DNA of 64,000 nt from Winogradskyella forsetii (GCF_013394595.1 NZ_CP053348.1:1824001-1888000), one strand, 5' to 3'; shown: positions 16,062 through 25,431, numbered from the stretch's first letter. Program-made: numbers and translations. The notes: generated by a model not told the origin, from the letters alone.

Positions 16062-16236
16062 CTAGGGACTTACTATAGGTAAGAACATGTAATATCCATC
16101 TTCAAGTGTGCCTTTAGGTACACCATATTCAATACCTAAAGGCATTGTTGGCAAAAAGCTTTTACCCATATTTTGTCCATAAATGGACAATTTGCAATTA
16201 GAAGAAAGGTTAAGAAGTACACGATTTATTTGTTGT
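16062..16236 (-). pseudogene. Decayed C-terminal fragment of a secreted protein
   Basis: On the minus strand a 58-codon open stretch includes MGKSFLPTMPLGIEYGVPKG and TLEDGYYMFLPIVSP before a stop. The pattern hydrophilic-DGYYMFLPxxSP resembles the C-terminal DGYxVFLxPLxPGxHTI motif of some Bacteroidota secreted proteins, cut just before the expected GxHxI. No start with a signal peptide and no upstream coding continues it. I read it as a gene remnant in the 548-nt gap; chance coding cannot be excluded. Confidence 0.35.
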
Positions 16237-16356
16237 CAGGATTAAGCTATATTTTTTTATATTCCTATGTTATTTTTATCTTAAGACTTGGCACTAAATT
16301 TGTTTGTAACAAAATGGTAAATTCTACGACGTATTAGTAGAACACAAGTTTAATTA

Positions 16357-16519
16357 AGAACTTGTTTAAATTTTTTAAGTTCTAGCGAAAATTAAAGATT
16401 TTGTGTCATGTTGAAGTCATTTTTTAATTGCATAGCATCGCTACGGAAGTCAAAAATGGCAAAAACATGGTGCAGAAGATAAATTTTTTTAGCGAATTGA
16501 AAAGGTTTAAACGAGTTCT
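16357..16519. mobile_element. 163-bp imperfect palindrome, MITE-like
   Basis: The two halves are inverted copies of each other around 16438. The ends are AGAACTTGTTTAAA (16357-16370) and TTTAAACGAGTTCT (16506-16519), one mismatch in 14. The centre is CATAGC-ATC-GCTACG, and intermediate blocks such as CATGTT..GTCATTTTT versus AAAAATGGC..AACATG also match. A long hairpin RNA or cruciform could form. It has no coding capacity and ends 15 nt before the YtxH gene. The size and terminal inverted repeats fit a miniature inverted-repeat element. Confidence 0.55.
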
Positions 16520-16534
16520 AAACAGAAAAAAGTT

Positions 16535-16855
16535 ATGATTCATAAAGGAACATTAGTATTAGGCACTTTATTAGGTGCAGCAGCAGGCGTGTTATTAGCA
16601 CCAGACAAAGGAAGTGTTACAAGAGCCAAGCTTAAGAAAGAAGGTAAAGACATCAAAGATCAATTAACTTCAGATTTTGCAGAAGTAAAAGAGGATTTAA
16701 CTAAAGCAGCAAGTTCTGGTAAAGAAAAGTTTAAGCAAGATTTGGAGGACTTTACCTCAAAATCAAGTCACAAAACAGAACAAGCGATAACGTTTATCGA
16801 AAAACAATTAGCGATTCTAAAGGAGAAGAATAAAACACTTCAAAAAACAAGTTAA
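16535..16855 (+). CDS. YtxH domain-containing protein
   Basis: 106 residues. The N-terminus GTLVLGTLLGAAAGVLLAPDKG is the glycine-rich membrane hairpin typical of YtxH (gas-vesicle-like) proteins, followed by a long charged amphipathic helix (KLKKEGKDIKDQLTSDFAEV to QAITFIEKQL) suggestive of coiled coil. Such proteins are small, often stress-induced, and of unknown function. Its upstream region is occupied by the 163-bp palindrome, so its promoter and 5' leader are likely supplied or altered by that element. Confidence 0.85.
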   Translation: MIHKGTLVLGTLLGAAAGVLLAPDKGSVTRAKLKKEGKDIKDQLTSDFAEVKEDLTKAASSGKEKFKQDLEDFTSKSSHKTEQAITFIEKQLAILKEKNKTLQKTS

Positions 16856-16886
16856 GACGTTCATTGAACTGTCATTAAAAGCTCTT

Positions 16887-16937
16887 AACGTGCAATCTTT
16901 TAAATGTTTGAATGACATTATAGAGGTTGCACGTTTT
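16887..16937. terminator. Terminator-like inverted repeat
   Basis: AACGTGCAA (16887-16895) and TTGCACGTT (16927-16935) form a perfect 9-bp stem followed by TT. It lies between the convergent YtxH and GNAT genes. Confidence 0.6.
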
Positions 16938-16970
16938 GCTTCACTAATTTAAAAATCAGTCGCTTTTACG

Positions 16971-17546
16971 TTAAAGGCAATCTTCGAAAATCGTAGTTTT
17001 AAGGTCGGCCCATTCTGTTCTCAAAATACCATAACAGCAGGTGCTTCGTCTAAAACCATCTTTCATGAGTACATCTTGTCGCAGAATTCCTTCAAGTTTG
17101 GCACCCAATTTTTCAACTGCTTTTCGTGATTTGTGATTACGTTCATCTATTCTAAACTCTACCTTTTCAAACTCTAATGTTTCAAAAGCATATTGAAGCA
17201 TTAAAAATTTCATGTTGGCATTGAGTCCTGTACCTTGAAATTGGTGTCCAATCCATGTCCAACCAATATGCAGGACTTTGTTTTTCCAGTTGATTAAACC
17301 AAAACGTGTTGAGCCAGCATAGGCTTGTTTTTGTTTATCGTAAATTATAAATGGAATTGTCACTTTATAATTAAGCCCTTCAACGGCTACTTGTACATAG
17401 GCTTTCAATTTTTCAGGAGCCGAAATATCGGAAGGTGAGTAGGCCAAAAGATTTTCTTCTAGGGCTACTGATTCCAAGAGTTCATAATTATTGAGGTTTA
17501 GTGGCTCAAGTTTTACTCTATTGTTTTCTAAGGTTGGTGCGTTCAT
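16971..17546 (-). CDS. GNAT family N-acetyltransferase (RimJ/RimL-like)
   Basis: 191 residues. Opens VKLEPLNLNNYELLESVA and has the acetyl-CoA core WTWIGHQFQGTGLNANMKFLMLQYAFE followed by VEFRIDERNHKSRKAVEKLG and GILRQDVLMKDGFRR, the standard RimL-like layout (PF13302-type). Residue Q/R-x-x-G-x-A/G acetyl-CoA loop is present as HQFQGTGLN. Substrate unknown. It is downstream of the alpha/beta hydrolase gene (20-nt gap) and is probably cotranscribed with it. Confidence 0.85.
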   Translation of the reverse strand: MNAPTLENNRVKLEPLNLNNYELLESVALEENLLAYSPSDISAPEKLKAYVQVAVEGLNYKVTIPFIIYDKQKQAYAGSTRFGLINWKNKVLHIGWTWIGHQFQGTGLNANMKFLMLQYAFETLEFEKVEFRIDERNHKSRKAVEKLGAKLEGILRQDVLMKDGFRRSTCCYGILRTEWADLKTTIFEDCL

Positions 17547-17566
17547 AATAAGTTATGTTATTTACT

Positions 17567-18205
17567 CTAAACCAAATCATTTATAAAATCCACGTTGACC
17601 ACATGTTTGCCTTCAAATGGCATCACAATCAATTGTTTACCAAAGAGCGATTCAGCCTTTTCAGATTCCAATTGAATTCTATTGTCATCCAAATACTCAT
17701 CTTCGGTACCATAAATCATTTTTACTTTGGTAGCTTCTGATACATACTCAAAATCTTTGGTAGTTAATTCTTTAGGAATGCCACCAGAATGCAGTACCAA
17801 TTGACTGCATTGTAATTGTCGTTTCGCCAAATAACGCATGGCTACGCTCACCCCTTGGGAATAGCCAAAAACGATCAGATTGATATGATCGGGAATCTTT
17901 TCAGCTTCAAAAACAGCGTCAAAATAATTGAGGATGTTTTTCATTCCAATTTCAGTCTTATCGCGAGTTAACCAATTAGCACCAACGTGCATTTTGGGTT
18001 GAATGTAGTATTTACTCGGCGCTTGAGGTGCAATGATGTAATTTTCTTCAGCATTCAAACCCTTAAAATATCTGAGAAAATAGCGACTTAAATAACCCAT
18101 ACCATGAAAAACGACCCAAACCGTTTTGGTGCGTTCCGTAAGTGTATTTAAAGTAGAGTAGGAGTTACTAGTCGTATATATGATTTCTTTCTCTTCTGAA
18201 TTCAT
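17567..18205 (-). CDS. Alpha/beta hydrolase, phospholipase/carboxylesterase-like
   Basis: 212 residues with a complete catalytic triad in order: nucleophile in FGYSQGVSVAMRY, Asp in MIYGTEDEYLDDN and His in FEGKHVVNVD; the oxyanion region is VFHGMGYLS. It is closest in look to the phospholipase/carboxylesterase group rather than to MenH. It is divergent from the menI-like thioesterase and sits at the edge of the menaquinone cluster, where no canonical menH exists, so a role in SHCHC formation can be imagined but is not shown. Confidence 0.8.
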   Translation of the reverse strand: MNSEEKEIIYTTSNSYSTLNTLTERTKTVWVVFHGMGYLSRYFLRYFKGLNAEENYIIAPQAPSKYYIQPKMHVGANWLTRDKTEIGMKNILNYFDAVFEAEKIPDHINLIVFGYSQGVSVAMRYLAKRQLQCSQLVLHSGGIPKELTTKDFEYVSEATKVKMIYGTEDEYLDDNRIQLESEKAESLFGKQLIVMPFEGKHVVNVDFINDLV

Positions 18206-18223
18206 TTTTCTAGGTAGTTTCAG

Positions 18224-18231
18224 TATTTTTG
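18224..18231 (+). promoter_or_regulatory. -7 box TATTTTTG for menI/menF
   Basis: Exact TAnnTTTG match. It lies 37 nt before the ATG at 18268, which excludes a start near 18229 and supports the shorter protein. Confidence 0.6.
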
Positions 18232-18267
18232 TGTCGTTTCAATAAAACATTAAAAATACAGTATTCT

Positions 18268-18693
18268 ATGCAATTATCTAAGGAAGTCGTTTTGGCAAAA
18301 GCCAATGCCGCAAGTAAAAATACATTGATGGAAACTTTAAGTATAGAAATTGTGGATTTTGGCGATGACTTTTTGGTGGCAAGAATGCCTGTAACCTCAA
18401 AAGTACACCAACCAGATGGCGTTTTGCATGGCGGAGCAACAGCAGCATTAGCTGAAAGTGTCGGGAGTTTTGCATCGCATATTTTTATAGATACGGAAAA
18501 GTTTTTTGTTCGCGGATTAGAAATTACAGCGAACCATTTAAAGAGTATTAGTGAAGGTTATGTTTATGCAAAAGCCACATTTTTGCACAAAGGAAGAACG
18601 ACACAACTTCTGGATATTAGAGTAACGGACGAAGCTGACAATCTAATTTCAATTTGTCGTTTATCGACCATTTCACTTCCAAAAAAATCATAG
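18268..18693 (+). CDS. menI: Hotdog-fold thioesterase, probable DHNA-CoA hydrolase
   Basis: 141 residues of the PaaI/YbgC-like hotdog family: PVTSKVHQPDGVLHGGATAA with the HGGxxAxLAE motif whose Glu is catalytic, then the ENH-like GLEITANHLKS and VYAKATFLHKGRTTQLLDI. In E. coli the homologous MenI removes CoA from 1,4-dihydroxy-2-naphthoyl-CoA. The assignment here rests on family plus position, 3 nt ahead of menF and within the men cluster. The start is chosen downstream of the -7 box. Confidence 0.75.
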   Translation: MQLSKEVVLAKANAASKNTLMETLSIEIVDFGDDFLVARMPVTSKVHQPDGVLHGGATAALAESVGSFASHIFIDTEKFFVRGLEITANHLKSISEGYVYAKATFLHKGRTTQLLDIRVTDEADNLISICRLSTISLPKKS

Positions 18694-18696
18694 CGA

Positions 18697-19815
18697 ATGC
18701 ACAAAGATTCATTTTTTGAAGCTTTAGAAACCCAATATGCCAAACAATTGCCTTTTGTAGTTTATAGTAGGCCTATAAATTCTAAAATCCAATGTTGGCT
18801 GCAGAAAGACGATGTCTTACATAAAACAGAAACTTTTACCGAAAGTGGTTTTGTGTTTGCTCCATTTAATCTTAACGAAAAAAGTATACTATTCCCAAAA
18901 GAAGCTTGTTTGTATTCTGAAATTGATATTAAAACCTTAGAGACTGAAGTTGTTGAACCAACCAAGATTTTTCAGAATGAAACCGAAAAACTTCAGCATA
19001 TTAATTTAGTTTCCGAAGGTATAAAACGCATCAAAAATAGCAATTTGGAAAAAGTAGTGCTATCCAGATGTGAAACAAAGCCCGTTCAAAGCAATAGTCC
19101 GATTACTATTTTTAAACGTCTATTCAACACCTATAAAAATGCGATGGTCTATTGTTGGTACCATCCTAAAGTAGGCCTTTGGATTGGAGCCACACCAGAA
19201 TTATTGTTTAAAGTGGAAGGCAAACAATTGACCACCATTTCTTTGGCAGGAACACAACCATATAGACGAATCTCTAAACCGACTTGGACTCATAAAGAGT
19301 TTGAAGAACAACAGATTGTAACGAATTATATTACGGAGCAGATCAAACCGTACACGAAACAAATTAACGTTTCTGACGTTGAAACGGTTAGAGCAGGTAG
19401 TCTTTTACATCTTAAAACTAGAGTAATTAGCCTAATTAAGGATAACTCAGAATTAAAATCAATCATAGAAGCCTTACATCCGACTCCAGCTGTTTGTGGG
19501 TTTCCTAAAGCCGAAGCTAAGGCGTTCATCCTTCAACACGAAAGCTATAACCGCGAGTATTACACCGGTTTTTTAGGCGAATTGAATCTCACGCAAGTCA
19601 AAACTAGAAATAACAACAGACGCAATGTGGAAAACAATGCCTACTCGGTGGTAAAAACGCAGTCTAACTTTTATGTGAATTTGCGTTGTATGCAACTTAA
19701 AGATAATACAGCAAACATTTATGTTGGTGGCGGAATTACAAAAGATTCCAACCCAGAAAGAGAATGGGAGGAAACCGTTAATAAATCTGCAACTATAAAC
19801 GCTGTGCTTAGTTAA
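18697..19815 (+). CDS. menF: Isochorismate synthase
   Basis: 372 residues of the chorismate-utilising family. Converts chorismate to isochorismate, the entry to menaquinone synthesis. Signatures: SNLEKVVLSRCETK, WIGATPELLFKVEGKQL, ISLAGTQPYR, HPTPAVCGFPKAEAKAFI and YTGFLGEL, with the C-terminal Mg2+ region GGGITKDSNPEREWEET. Starts 3 nt after the menI-like gene, so the two are cotranscribed. Its stop codon overlaps the 3' end of the convergent tricorn-like gene by 8 nt. An entC-type role in siderophore synthesis is less likely given the men neighbours. Confidence 0.9.
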   Translation: MHKDSFFEALETQYAKQLPFVVYSRPINSKIQCWLQKDDVLHKTETFTESGFVFAPFNLNEKSILFPKEACLYSEIDIKTLETEVVEPTKIFQNETEKLQHINLVSEGIKRIKNSNLEKVVLSRCETKPVQSNSPITIFKRLFNTYKNAMVYCWYHPKVGLWIGATPELLFKVEGKQLTTISLAGTQPYRRISKPTWTHKEFEEQQIVTNYITEQIKPYTKQINVSDVETVRAGSLLHLKTRVISLIKDNSELKSIIEALHPTPAVCGFPKAEAKAFILQHESYNREYYTGFLGELNLTQVKTRNNNRRNVENNAYSVVKTQSNFYVNLRCMQLKDNTANIYVGGGITKDSNPEREWEETVNKSATINAVLS

Positions 19816-22800
19816 GTTGCTTTAATAGTTCGGTAACAGCGGCTTCAATTTGTTGGTCTTTACCGTTAGTAATATTGTCAAAACCATTTTTAATCTTAAT
19901 GTCTGGTTCTAGTTGTTTGTTTTCTAAAACATCTCCAGCGATATCAGTCACTTGCATATTAGGAATGCCGAAAACAATACCGTTTTGGATTTGTTCCCAC
20001 CATACAAAACTGCAAGTGCCAGGTACAGGCATGCCCACTAATTTGCCGATCTTTAAATCCTTATAAGCAGCAGGTGTACAATGCGCATCTGAATAATTGG
20101 ATTCTCCAATAAGCATAATACTCGGCTTGGTCCATCGACGTTGCGATTCGGTACCAACCACTTTGCCGCCTGATCTAAATTCCATATACTTTTTACCACT
20201 TAAAAATGTGGTTAAATCATCCACTAAATCACCTCCACCATTAAATCGTGTATCTACAACCAGTGCTTTTTTGTTGACTTCTTCGCCCATTACCTCTTCT
20301 AAAAATTCACGATAACTACCATCATTCATATTTCTGACGTGCATATAACCCAATTTGCCGTCCGATAATTTATGCACTAATTTTCTATTGGTTTCTATCC
20401 AACGTTGGTAATACAATTCCTCTTCTGCGCGTAAAGAAATTGGCTTTACACGTTCTTTCCATCTGGATTTGATTTCAGGGTTGAAGTAAGAAATTATAAT
20501 TGAATTACCAGCTTTGCGATTTAAGGCGCTGTAAAAGTTCATACTCTCCGTTATCTCGATTCCATCAATCGCTTCGATAATGGTGCCCGAAACCACTTTC
20601 TTATCGCTTTGAATCAATGGACTACCATTCATAATTTCTAGAATTTTTAGTCCGTTTCCTTTATGGTTAGTGTCGTAGAATATGCCTAATGATGCGGTCT
20701 GGTCTCCTTTTTTATCTTCATTTTTAAAACGTGCTCCTGTATGCGATGCGTTTAATTCACCCAAAAGTTCACCTAAAATATCTTTAAAGTCGAAGTCGTT
20801 ATTTAGGTAAGGCACAAATTTTTTGTAGTTGGCCGTTAGTGTATCCCAAGGTACGCCGTGCAGATTTGGGTCTAAGAATTTCTTTTTCACTTGCCGCGAT
20901 ACGTGATCCATTAAGTATTCGCGCTCAGAAGATAAATCGAATGCCATTTCAGAATCAATACCAACAGCTTCCTTCTTACCCGTTTTAATCTCTACTTTAG
21001 AAATTTTCCCACCACTTAGAACAAAGAGCTTCTCCTGATCATCGTCAAAAGCTATTCGTCCTCCATTTCCGAATTTACCAAGAGATTTTATTTCTTTGGT
21101 TCTTAAATCCAGTGTCCATAAATCGGCTTTACTGTCTGAACTGCCCAAATAGTAAAGCTTTTTAAGATCTTTGGATAAAAGGGCAGAAGATAAACGTGTA
21201 GAGAATAAGGTAAGTTTTTCTTTTCGCTTGCTAAGATTATCAAAGTCAATCGTAATCGGTTGTATTACTTTTTCTGCTTTCTTTTCTTTCTCCTCGTTTT
21301 TTTTCTTTTTTGAATCGTCATCTTTGTCATTGTCTTCTTTTTCGTCGTCATTTAATAATTCAAATTCATCTTTCTTAAGCTTGAATTTATCATAGGCCAT
21401 TTGCGTTAAAAATACGCCGTAGATATCACTTTCAGAAGGACCCGTTTTAGCGACACTGTGCATGCCACTTCGGTCTGAAGCCCAGTATAAAATGCTGCCA
21501 TCTTTAGACCATTTTGGGTTGAAATCACTAAAACCGCTTTTAGAGACATTCACTAATTTTTGGTCACCACTGGCACTAATTATGCCTATTTCGCCCACCC
21601 AATAACGATCTGGATAAAAGGTAACGGCAAACCATTTTCCATCAGGACTCCATTCAAAATCTTGATCACCATCAGCATAGGAAAAATGCTTTTCTCCATT
21701 GTGAATACTTGTGATTTCTTTTGATTTTAAATTTATGGTTTTAAGCTTGGTACGGTCTTCTAAGTAACCAACAACTTCACCATTTGGAGAAAATTTAGGT
21801 TGGAAGGTTTCGGCGTCATTTTCTAGTAAAATCCCTTCTTTGAGTTCTAAGGCGATGGTAAAATATTTTTCATCTTTATTAGGCAAAGTTTGGGTATAAA
21901 GATTCCAACTGTTGTTGCGTTCACTAGCATACACAATGGTGCGACCATCTGAGCTGATATCGATATGTCTTTCTTGCTCAGGAGTGTTGGTTATTCGCCT
22001 CGTTAAACTACCATCTACAGAAGTTGCAAAAATATCACCTCGATATATAAAGAGCAATTCCTTTCCGTTGGGAGAGGGTACCATTTCTTCCACATCGTCG
22101 TTCACAAAAAGCAATTCGTTTTGCAATAGCGATGTGTCTCCAGAAACATCAACAGTAATTAATTTTGGCGAGGCTTTTGGTTGTTGTGTATAAATCTGAC
22201 CGTTAAAATTAAAGCAAAGGATATTTGTGTTTGAAACCGATAAATGGCGTACGGGATGCATTGTAAAGTCTGAAATTTGAGTCGTTTCATTGGGACTGGA
22301 AAGCGATGATTGAATGACATTCATAGTTCCGTATTTTTCAGACAAATAGTATATAGTATCACCAGGACCAAAAACAGGATTTCTATCTTCACCATTAAAG
22401 CTGGATAATTTTTCGAATGTTCCAATCTCTTTTTTAATCCATATATCTCTTGTTACAGAAGAAGTGTGATGCTTTCTCCATTGATCTTCGTAGCCTTTTA
22501 TTTCTTCGAAGAGAATAGCTCCATTAGCATTATTTCTAGCTTTGTAAGCAGGAATGCTCAATAATTGTGTTGGCATTTCAGCATTTAATGGCACACTGTA
22601 CAATTCCCCTAAATCATGAAAAAGGAGCGAATTAGCGTCATCTAAACGTATAGAATTGAACCAAACCGCAGTGTCGTTTTGTGAGAAATCCGAAGCCCAA
22701 TCATCTGCAGAATGGTAGGTTAATCGCTTTAAATTGTGACCGTTTAGGTGCATAACAAAAATGTCAAAATTGCCGTGTCTGTTAGATGAAAACGCAATTT

Positions 22801-23038
22801 TGGATCCATCGTGTGACCAAACAGGTTTAGTGTCGTAAGCACTGTGAGCTGTGAGACGTCTAGCTTTTCCACCTGTAGCTGAAACGACATAAATATCAGC
22901 ATTATAGGTAAATGCAATCTCCTGACCATTTGGAGAAATGGCGGTGTTTCTAAACCATAAATTATCGCTGTTTTGTGCAAGAGTGACTTGAAAAGTAAAG
23001 CATGTAAAGATGGAAACGAGAAGCGCAAAAATTTTCAT
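19808..23038 (-). CDS. Tricorn-like S41 family peptidase
   Basis: 1076 residues with a signal peptide (MKIFALLVSIFTCFTFQVTLAQ in part, cleavage after LAQ region). Residues about 25-550 are TolB/WD40-like propeller repeats (AISPNGQEIAFTYNADIYVV, WSHDGSKIAFSSNRHGNFDI, WSPDGKWFAVTFY). A Lys/Glu/Asp-rich stretch of about 30 residues follows near 560-590, then a second small propeller, a PDZ-like segment and the S41 catalytic core. The nucleophile is in GESNYSDAH (Ser about 983), with VDTRFNGGGDLVDDL before it. Tricorn-type enzymes trim peptides; this one is exported. It is inserted between menF and menD on the opposite strand. Confidence 0.9.
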   Translation of the reverse strand: MKIFALLVSIFTCFTFQVTLAQNSDNLWFRNTAISPNGQEIAFTYNADIYVVSATGGKARRLTAHSAYDTKPVWSHDGSKIAFSSNRHGNFDIFVMHLNGHNLKRLTYHSADDWASDFSQNDTAVWFNSIRLDDANSLLFHDLGELYSVPLNAEMPTQLLSIPAYKARNNANGAILFEEIKGYEDQWRKHHTSSVTRDIWIKKEIGTFEKLSSFNGEDRNPVFGPGDTIYYLSEKYGTMNVIQSSLSSPNETTQISDFTMHPVRHLSVSNTNILCFNFNGQIYTQQPKASPKLITVDVSGDTSLLQNELLFVNDDVEEMVPSPNGKELLFIYRGDIFATSVDGSLTRRITNTPEQERHIDISSDGRTIVYASERNNSWNLYTQTLPNKDEKYFTIALELKEGILLENDAETFQPKFSPNGEVVGYLEDRTKLKTINLKSKEITSIHNGEKHFSYADGDQDFEWSPDGKWFAVTFYPDRYWVGEIGIISASGDQKLVNVSKSGFSDFNPKWSKDGSILYWASDRSGMHSVAKTGPSESDIYGVFLTQMAYDKFKLKKDEFELLNDDEKEDNDKDDDSKKKKNEEKEKKAEKVIQPITIDFDNLSKRKEKLTLFSTRLSSALLSKDLKKLYYLGSSDSKADLWTLDLRTKEIKSLGKFGNGGRIAFDDDQEKLFVLSGGKISKVEIKTGKKEAVGIDSEMAFDLSSEREYLMDHVSRQVKKKFLDPNLHGVPWDTLTANYKKFVPYLNNDFDFKDILGELLGELNASHTGARFKNEDKKGDQTASLGIFYDTNHKGNGLKILEIMNGSPLIQSDKKVVSGTIIEAIDGIEITESMNFYSALNRKAGNSIIISYFNPEIKSRWKERVKPISLRAEEELYYQRWIETNRKLVHKLSDGKLGYMHVRNMNDGSYREFLEEVMGEEVNKKALVVDTRFNGGGDLVDDLTTFLSGKKYMEFRSGGKVVGTESQRRWTKPSIMLIGESNYSDAHCTPAAYKDLKIGKLVGMPVPGTCSFVWWEQIQNGIVFGIPNMQVTDIAGDVLENKQLEPDIKIKNGFDNITNGKDQQIEAAVTELLKQLN

Positions 23039-23154
23039 TTTAAAATAGATTAATTATAGGTGTTGAAAGTTAGGTAAAATAATTAGATGAAAAAGCAATT
23101 TTAAGGGACTCAATTTTTGATATAATCATATTTTTTTTAGCCCAATTTATTAGG

Positions 23155-23162
23155 TAGTTTTG
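23155..23162 (+). promoter_or_regulatory. -7 box TAGTTTTG immediately before menD
   Basis: Exact TAnnTTTG match ending 8 nt before the menD ATG, so the transcript should have a leader of only a few bases or none. Confidence 0.6.
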
Positions 23163-23169
23163 TACTTAT

Positions 23170-24930
23170 ATGAAGTACTCAAAAATACCGTTGTCGCAAA
23201 CTGTAGTTACATTATGTAAAACTCATAATGTAAAGCATATTGTTATATCACCTGGCAGCAGAAACGCACCATTGACCATTGGTTTTACTCATGATGATTT
23301 TTTTAATTGTTATAGTATTGTAGATGAACGATGTGCTGCATTTTTCGCTTTAGGTATTGCCCAGCAATTACAAGAACCGGTTGCTGTAGTTTGTACGTCT
23401 GGTAGCGCATTATTAAATTATTATCCTGCATTAGCAGAGGCTTATTATAGTCATATTCCTTTAGTAGTTTTGTCTGCCGATAGACCGAAACATTTAATAG
23501 ATATTGGCGACGGACAAACTATCAAACAAAAAAATGTATATGGAGAGCATGTGCTCTACAGCGCAAATTTAAAACTCGATTTAAAAGAAACCGAAAGTGC
23601 ATATTTAGCAAGCGAATTACCAATTATTAAAAGTATTGAGAATAAATTGGAACGGTTCTTAGGGCTTCAAAAAGATATTCAAACCTACAATGAATCTGAA
23701 ATCCATGATGCCCTTACCATCGCAAAATTAAATTTAGGGCCAGTTCATATCAATTGCCCTTTTGATGAACCCTTGTATGAAACAGTTGAAGAATTAGCGA
23801 TAAACCCGAAACCGTACAAAATTCAAACGCGACAAGAAAAAGTAGATGAATTTGAAATTAAGAGCTTAATCGATGTTTGGCATAATGCAAAGCGCAAGCT
23901 GATTTTGGTTGGCGCGTTGCAACCCAATGCCATTGAAAAACAATGGATACAAGAAATAGCAGATGATGACAGCATCATTGTGTTTACCGAAACAACGTCA
24001 AATTTGCACCATCAAGATTTTTTTCCTGGCATTGATAAAATAATTGCACCTTTAGATGAAACTGATTTTAAAGCGCTTCAACCAGAGGTTTTACTCACTT
24101 TTGGGGGTTTAATTGTTTCCAAAAAAATCAAAGCGTTCCTAAGAGCTTACAAACCAGAACATCATTGGCATGTTAGTTTATCTAAGGCAAACGACACTTT
24201 TTTCAGTTTGGATAAACATATTAAATTACGTCCCAATACGTTTTTATCTGCATTTTTACCACAAGTTACGCACCACACAAAAAGTAATTATAAAGCGACT
24301 TGGTTAGCAGTGCGACAAAAAAGACGAAAATTACAGGCTGAGTATTTAGAAACACTTCCATTTTCGGATTTTACGGTATTTAATTCCGTTTTAAAGCGTA
24401 TTCCGAAAAACAGCCAATTGCAAGTTGGAAATAGTTCTGCGATACGCTATACCCAGTTATTTAAAATACCCAAAAGTATTGAGGTGTTTTGTAATAGAGG
24501 GACAAGTGGTATTGATGGTAGCACCAGCACAGCCATTGGTGCTGCAGTGGCCAACGAAAAGCAAACTACATTTATTACAGGTGATTTAAGTTTCTTTTAC
24601 GATAGTAATGCACTATGGAACAATTATATCCCAAATACTTTCAGAATAATTGTGGTGAACAATGAAGGAGGTGGTATTTTCCGAATTCTTCCAGGCCACA
24701 AAAACACAGAGAATTTTGATACTTTTTTTGAAACCAAACATCAATTGAATGCCAAACAATTATGTGAGATGTATGGTTTTGATTATACAGTTGCTAAAGA
24801 CCAAACAGAATTACATCAGCAATTAGATGCATTTTATAAACTCTCAGAACGGCCAAAATTGTTAGAGATATTTACACCAGCGCGAAGTAACGACCAAATT
24901 CTATTGGATTATTTTAAATATTTAAAATAG
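23170..24930 (+). CDS. menD: SEPHCHC synthase (2-oxoglutarate decarboxylating)
   Basis: 586 residues, a ThDP-dependent enzyme joining isochorismate and 2-oxoglutarate. The start MKYSKIPLSQTVVTLCKTH and the ISPGSRNAPLTIGF motif are conserved; CTSGSALLNYYPALAEAYY and LSADRP follow, and the ThDP/Mg2+ site is GDLSFFYDSNALWNN with VVNNEGGGIF. Complete domain order PYR-central-PP. It begins a new transcription unit after the tricorn-like gene with a -7 box almost touching the ATG. Confidence 0.95.
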   Translation: MKYSKIPLSQTVVTLCKTHNVKHIVISPGSRNAPLTIGFTHDDFFNCYSIVDERCAAFFALGIAQQLQEPVAVVCTSGSALLNYYPALAEAYYSHIPLVVLSADRPKHLIDIGDGQTIKQKNVYGEHVLYSANLKLDLKETESAYLASELPIIKSIENKLERFLGLQKDIQTYNESEIHDALTIAKLNLGPVHINCPFDEPLYETVEELAINPKPYKIQTRQEKVDEFEIKSLIDVWHNAKRKLILVGALQPNAIEKQWIQEIADDDSIIVFTETTSNLHHQDFFPGIDKIIAPLDETDFKALQPEVLLTFGGLIVSKKIKAFLRAYKPEHHWHVSLSKANDTFFSLDKHIKLRPNTFLSAFLPQVTHHTKSNYKATWLAVRQKRRKLQAEYLETLPFSDFTVFNSVLKRIPKNSQLQVGNSSAIRYTQLFKIPKSIEVFCNRGTSGIDGSTSTAIGAAVANEKQTTFITGDLSFFYDSNALWNNYIPNTFRIIVVNNEGGGIFRILPGHKNTENFDTFFETKHQLNAKQLCEMYGFDYTVAKDQTELHQQLDAFYKLSERPKLLEIFTPARSNDQILLDYFKYLK

Positions 24931-25035
24931 GTTTAGGAGAATTCCTGCAAATATTTAACTTTTTCATTTTTAGTGTTTCTAAAAATTACATATCTTTAAG
25001 GACACTAATTTTTTAACTTAAAAACACCTATAAAA

Positions 25036-25377
25036 ATGAGTAAAAGAGACGATTTAATAGAAAAGTACGCAGCGGATTTAAAAGAGAAATGTGGTGTAAC
25101 TGCCGATATGGATTTATTGACTAAAGTAACAGTAGGTTTAGGACCATCCATTTACAATTCGGATTCTTCTACGGTTTCTGGTTCAGATGAGAAAGAATTA
25201 GCGACAGTAAAAAATAATTTCTTAATCAAGAAATTGGGATTAAAGGAAGGAGCGGATTTAGATAAAGCTATTGATGCGGTTATGGATAAATACGGCAGAT
25301 CTAACAGAACTAAATATAGAGTCGTGGTGTATTACTTATTGACTAAACACTTCAATAAAGAATCTGTTTACTCGTAA
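25036..25377 (+). CDS. DUF2853 family protein
   Basis: 113 residues, MSKRDDLIEKYAADLKEKCG, with the conserved LLTKVTVGLGPSIYNSDSSTVS and NNFLIKKLGL and a C-terminal TKYRVVVYYLLTKHF. It is all-helical and cytoplasmic by appearance; family function unknown. Lies between menD and cvfB and is followed by a rho-independent terminator, so it is probably its own unit with an ATCTTTA-type weak -7 region about 40 nt upstream. Confidence 0.85.
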   Translation: MSKRDDLIEKYAADLKEKCGVTADMDLLTKVTVGLGPSIYNSDSSTVSGSDEKELATVKNNFLIKKLGLKEGADLDKAIDAVMDKYGRSNRTKYRVVVYYLLTKHFNKESVYS

Positions 25378-25396
25378 GCATATAATTCAATAAAAA

Positions 25397-25431
25397 GACA
25401 AGGCCCTTTCTAATTAAGAAGGGTCTTTTTT
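25397..25431 (+). terminator. Rho-independent terminator after the DUF2853 gene
   Basis: GGCCCTTTCT, loop AATTA, AGAAGGGTC with one bulge, then six T. Ends about 50 nt after the stop codon. Confidence 0.8.

Noticed and set aside
18229..18267. Longer start for the MenI-like thioesterase
   Set aside because: The upstream start would lie inside the -7 box TATTTTTG at 18224-18231, and the extra residues are not hotdog-like.
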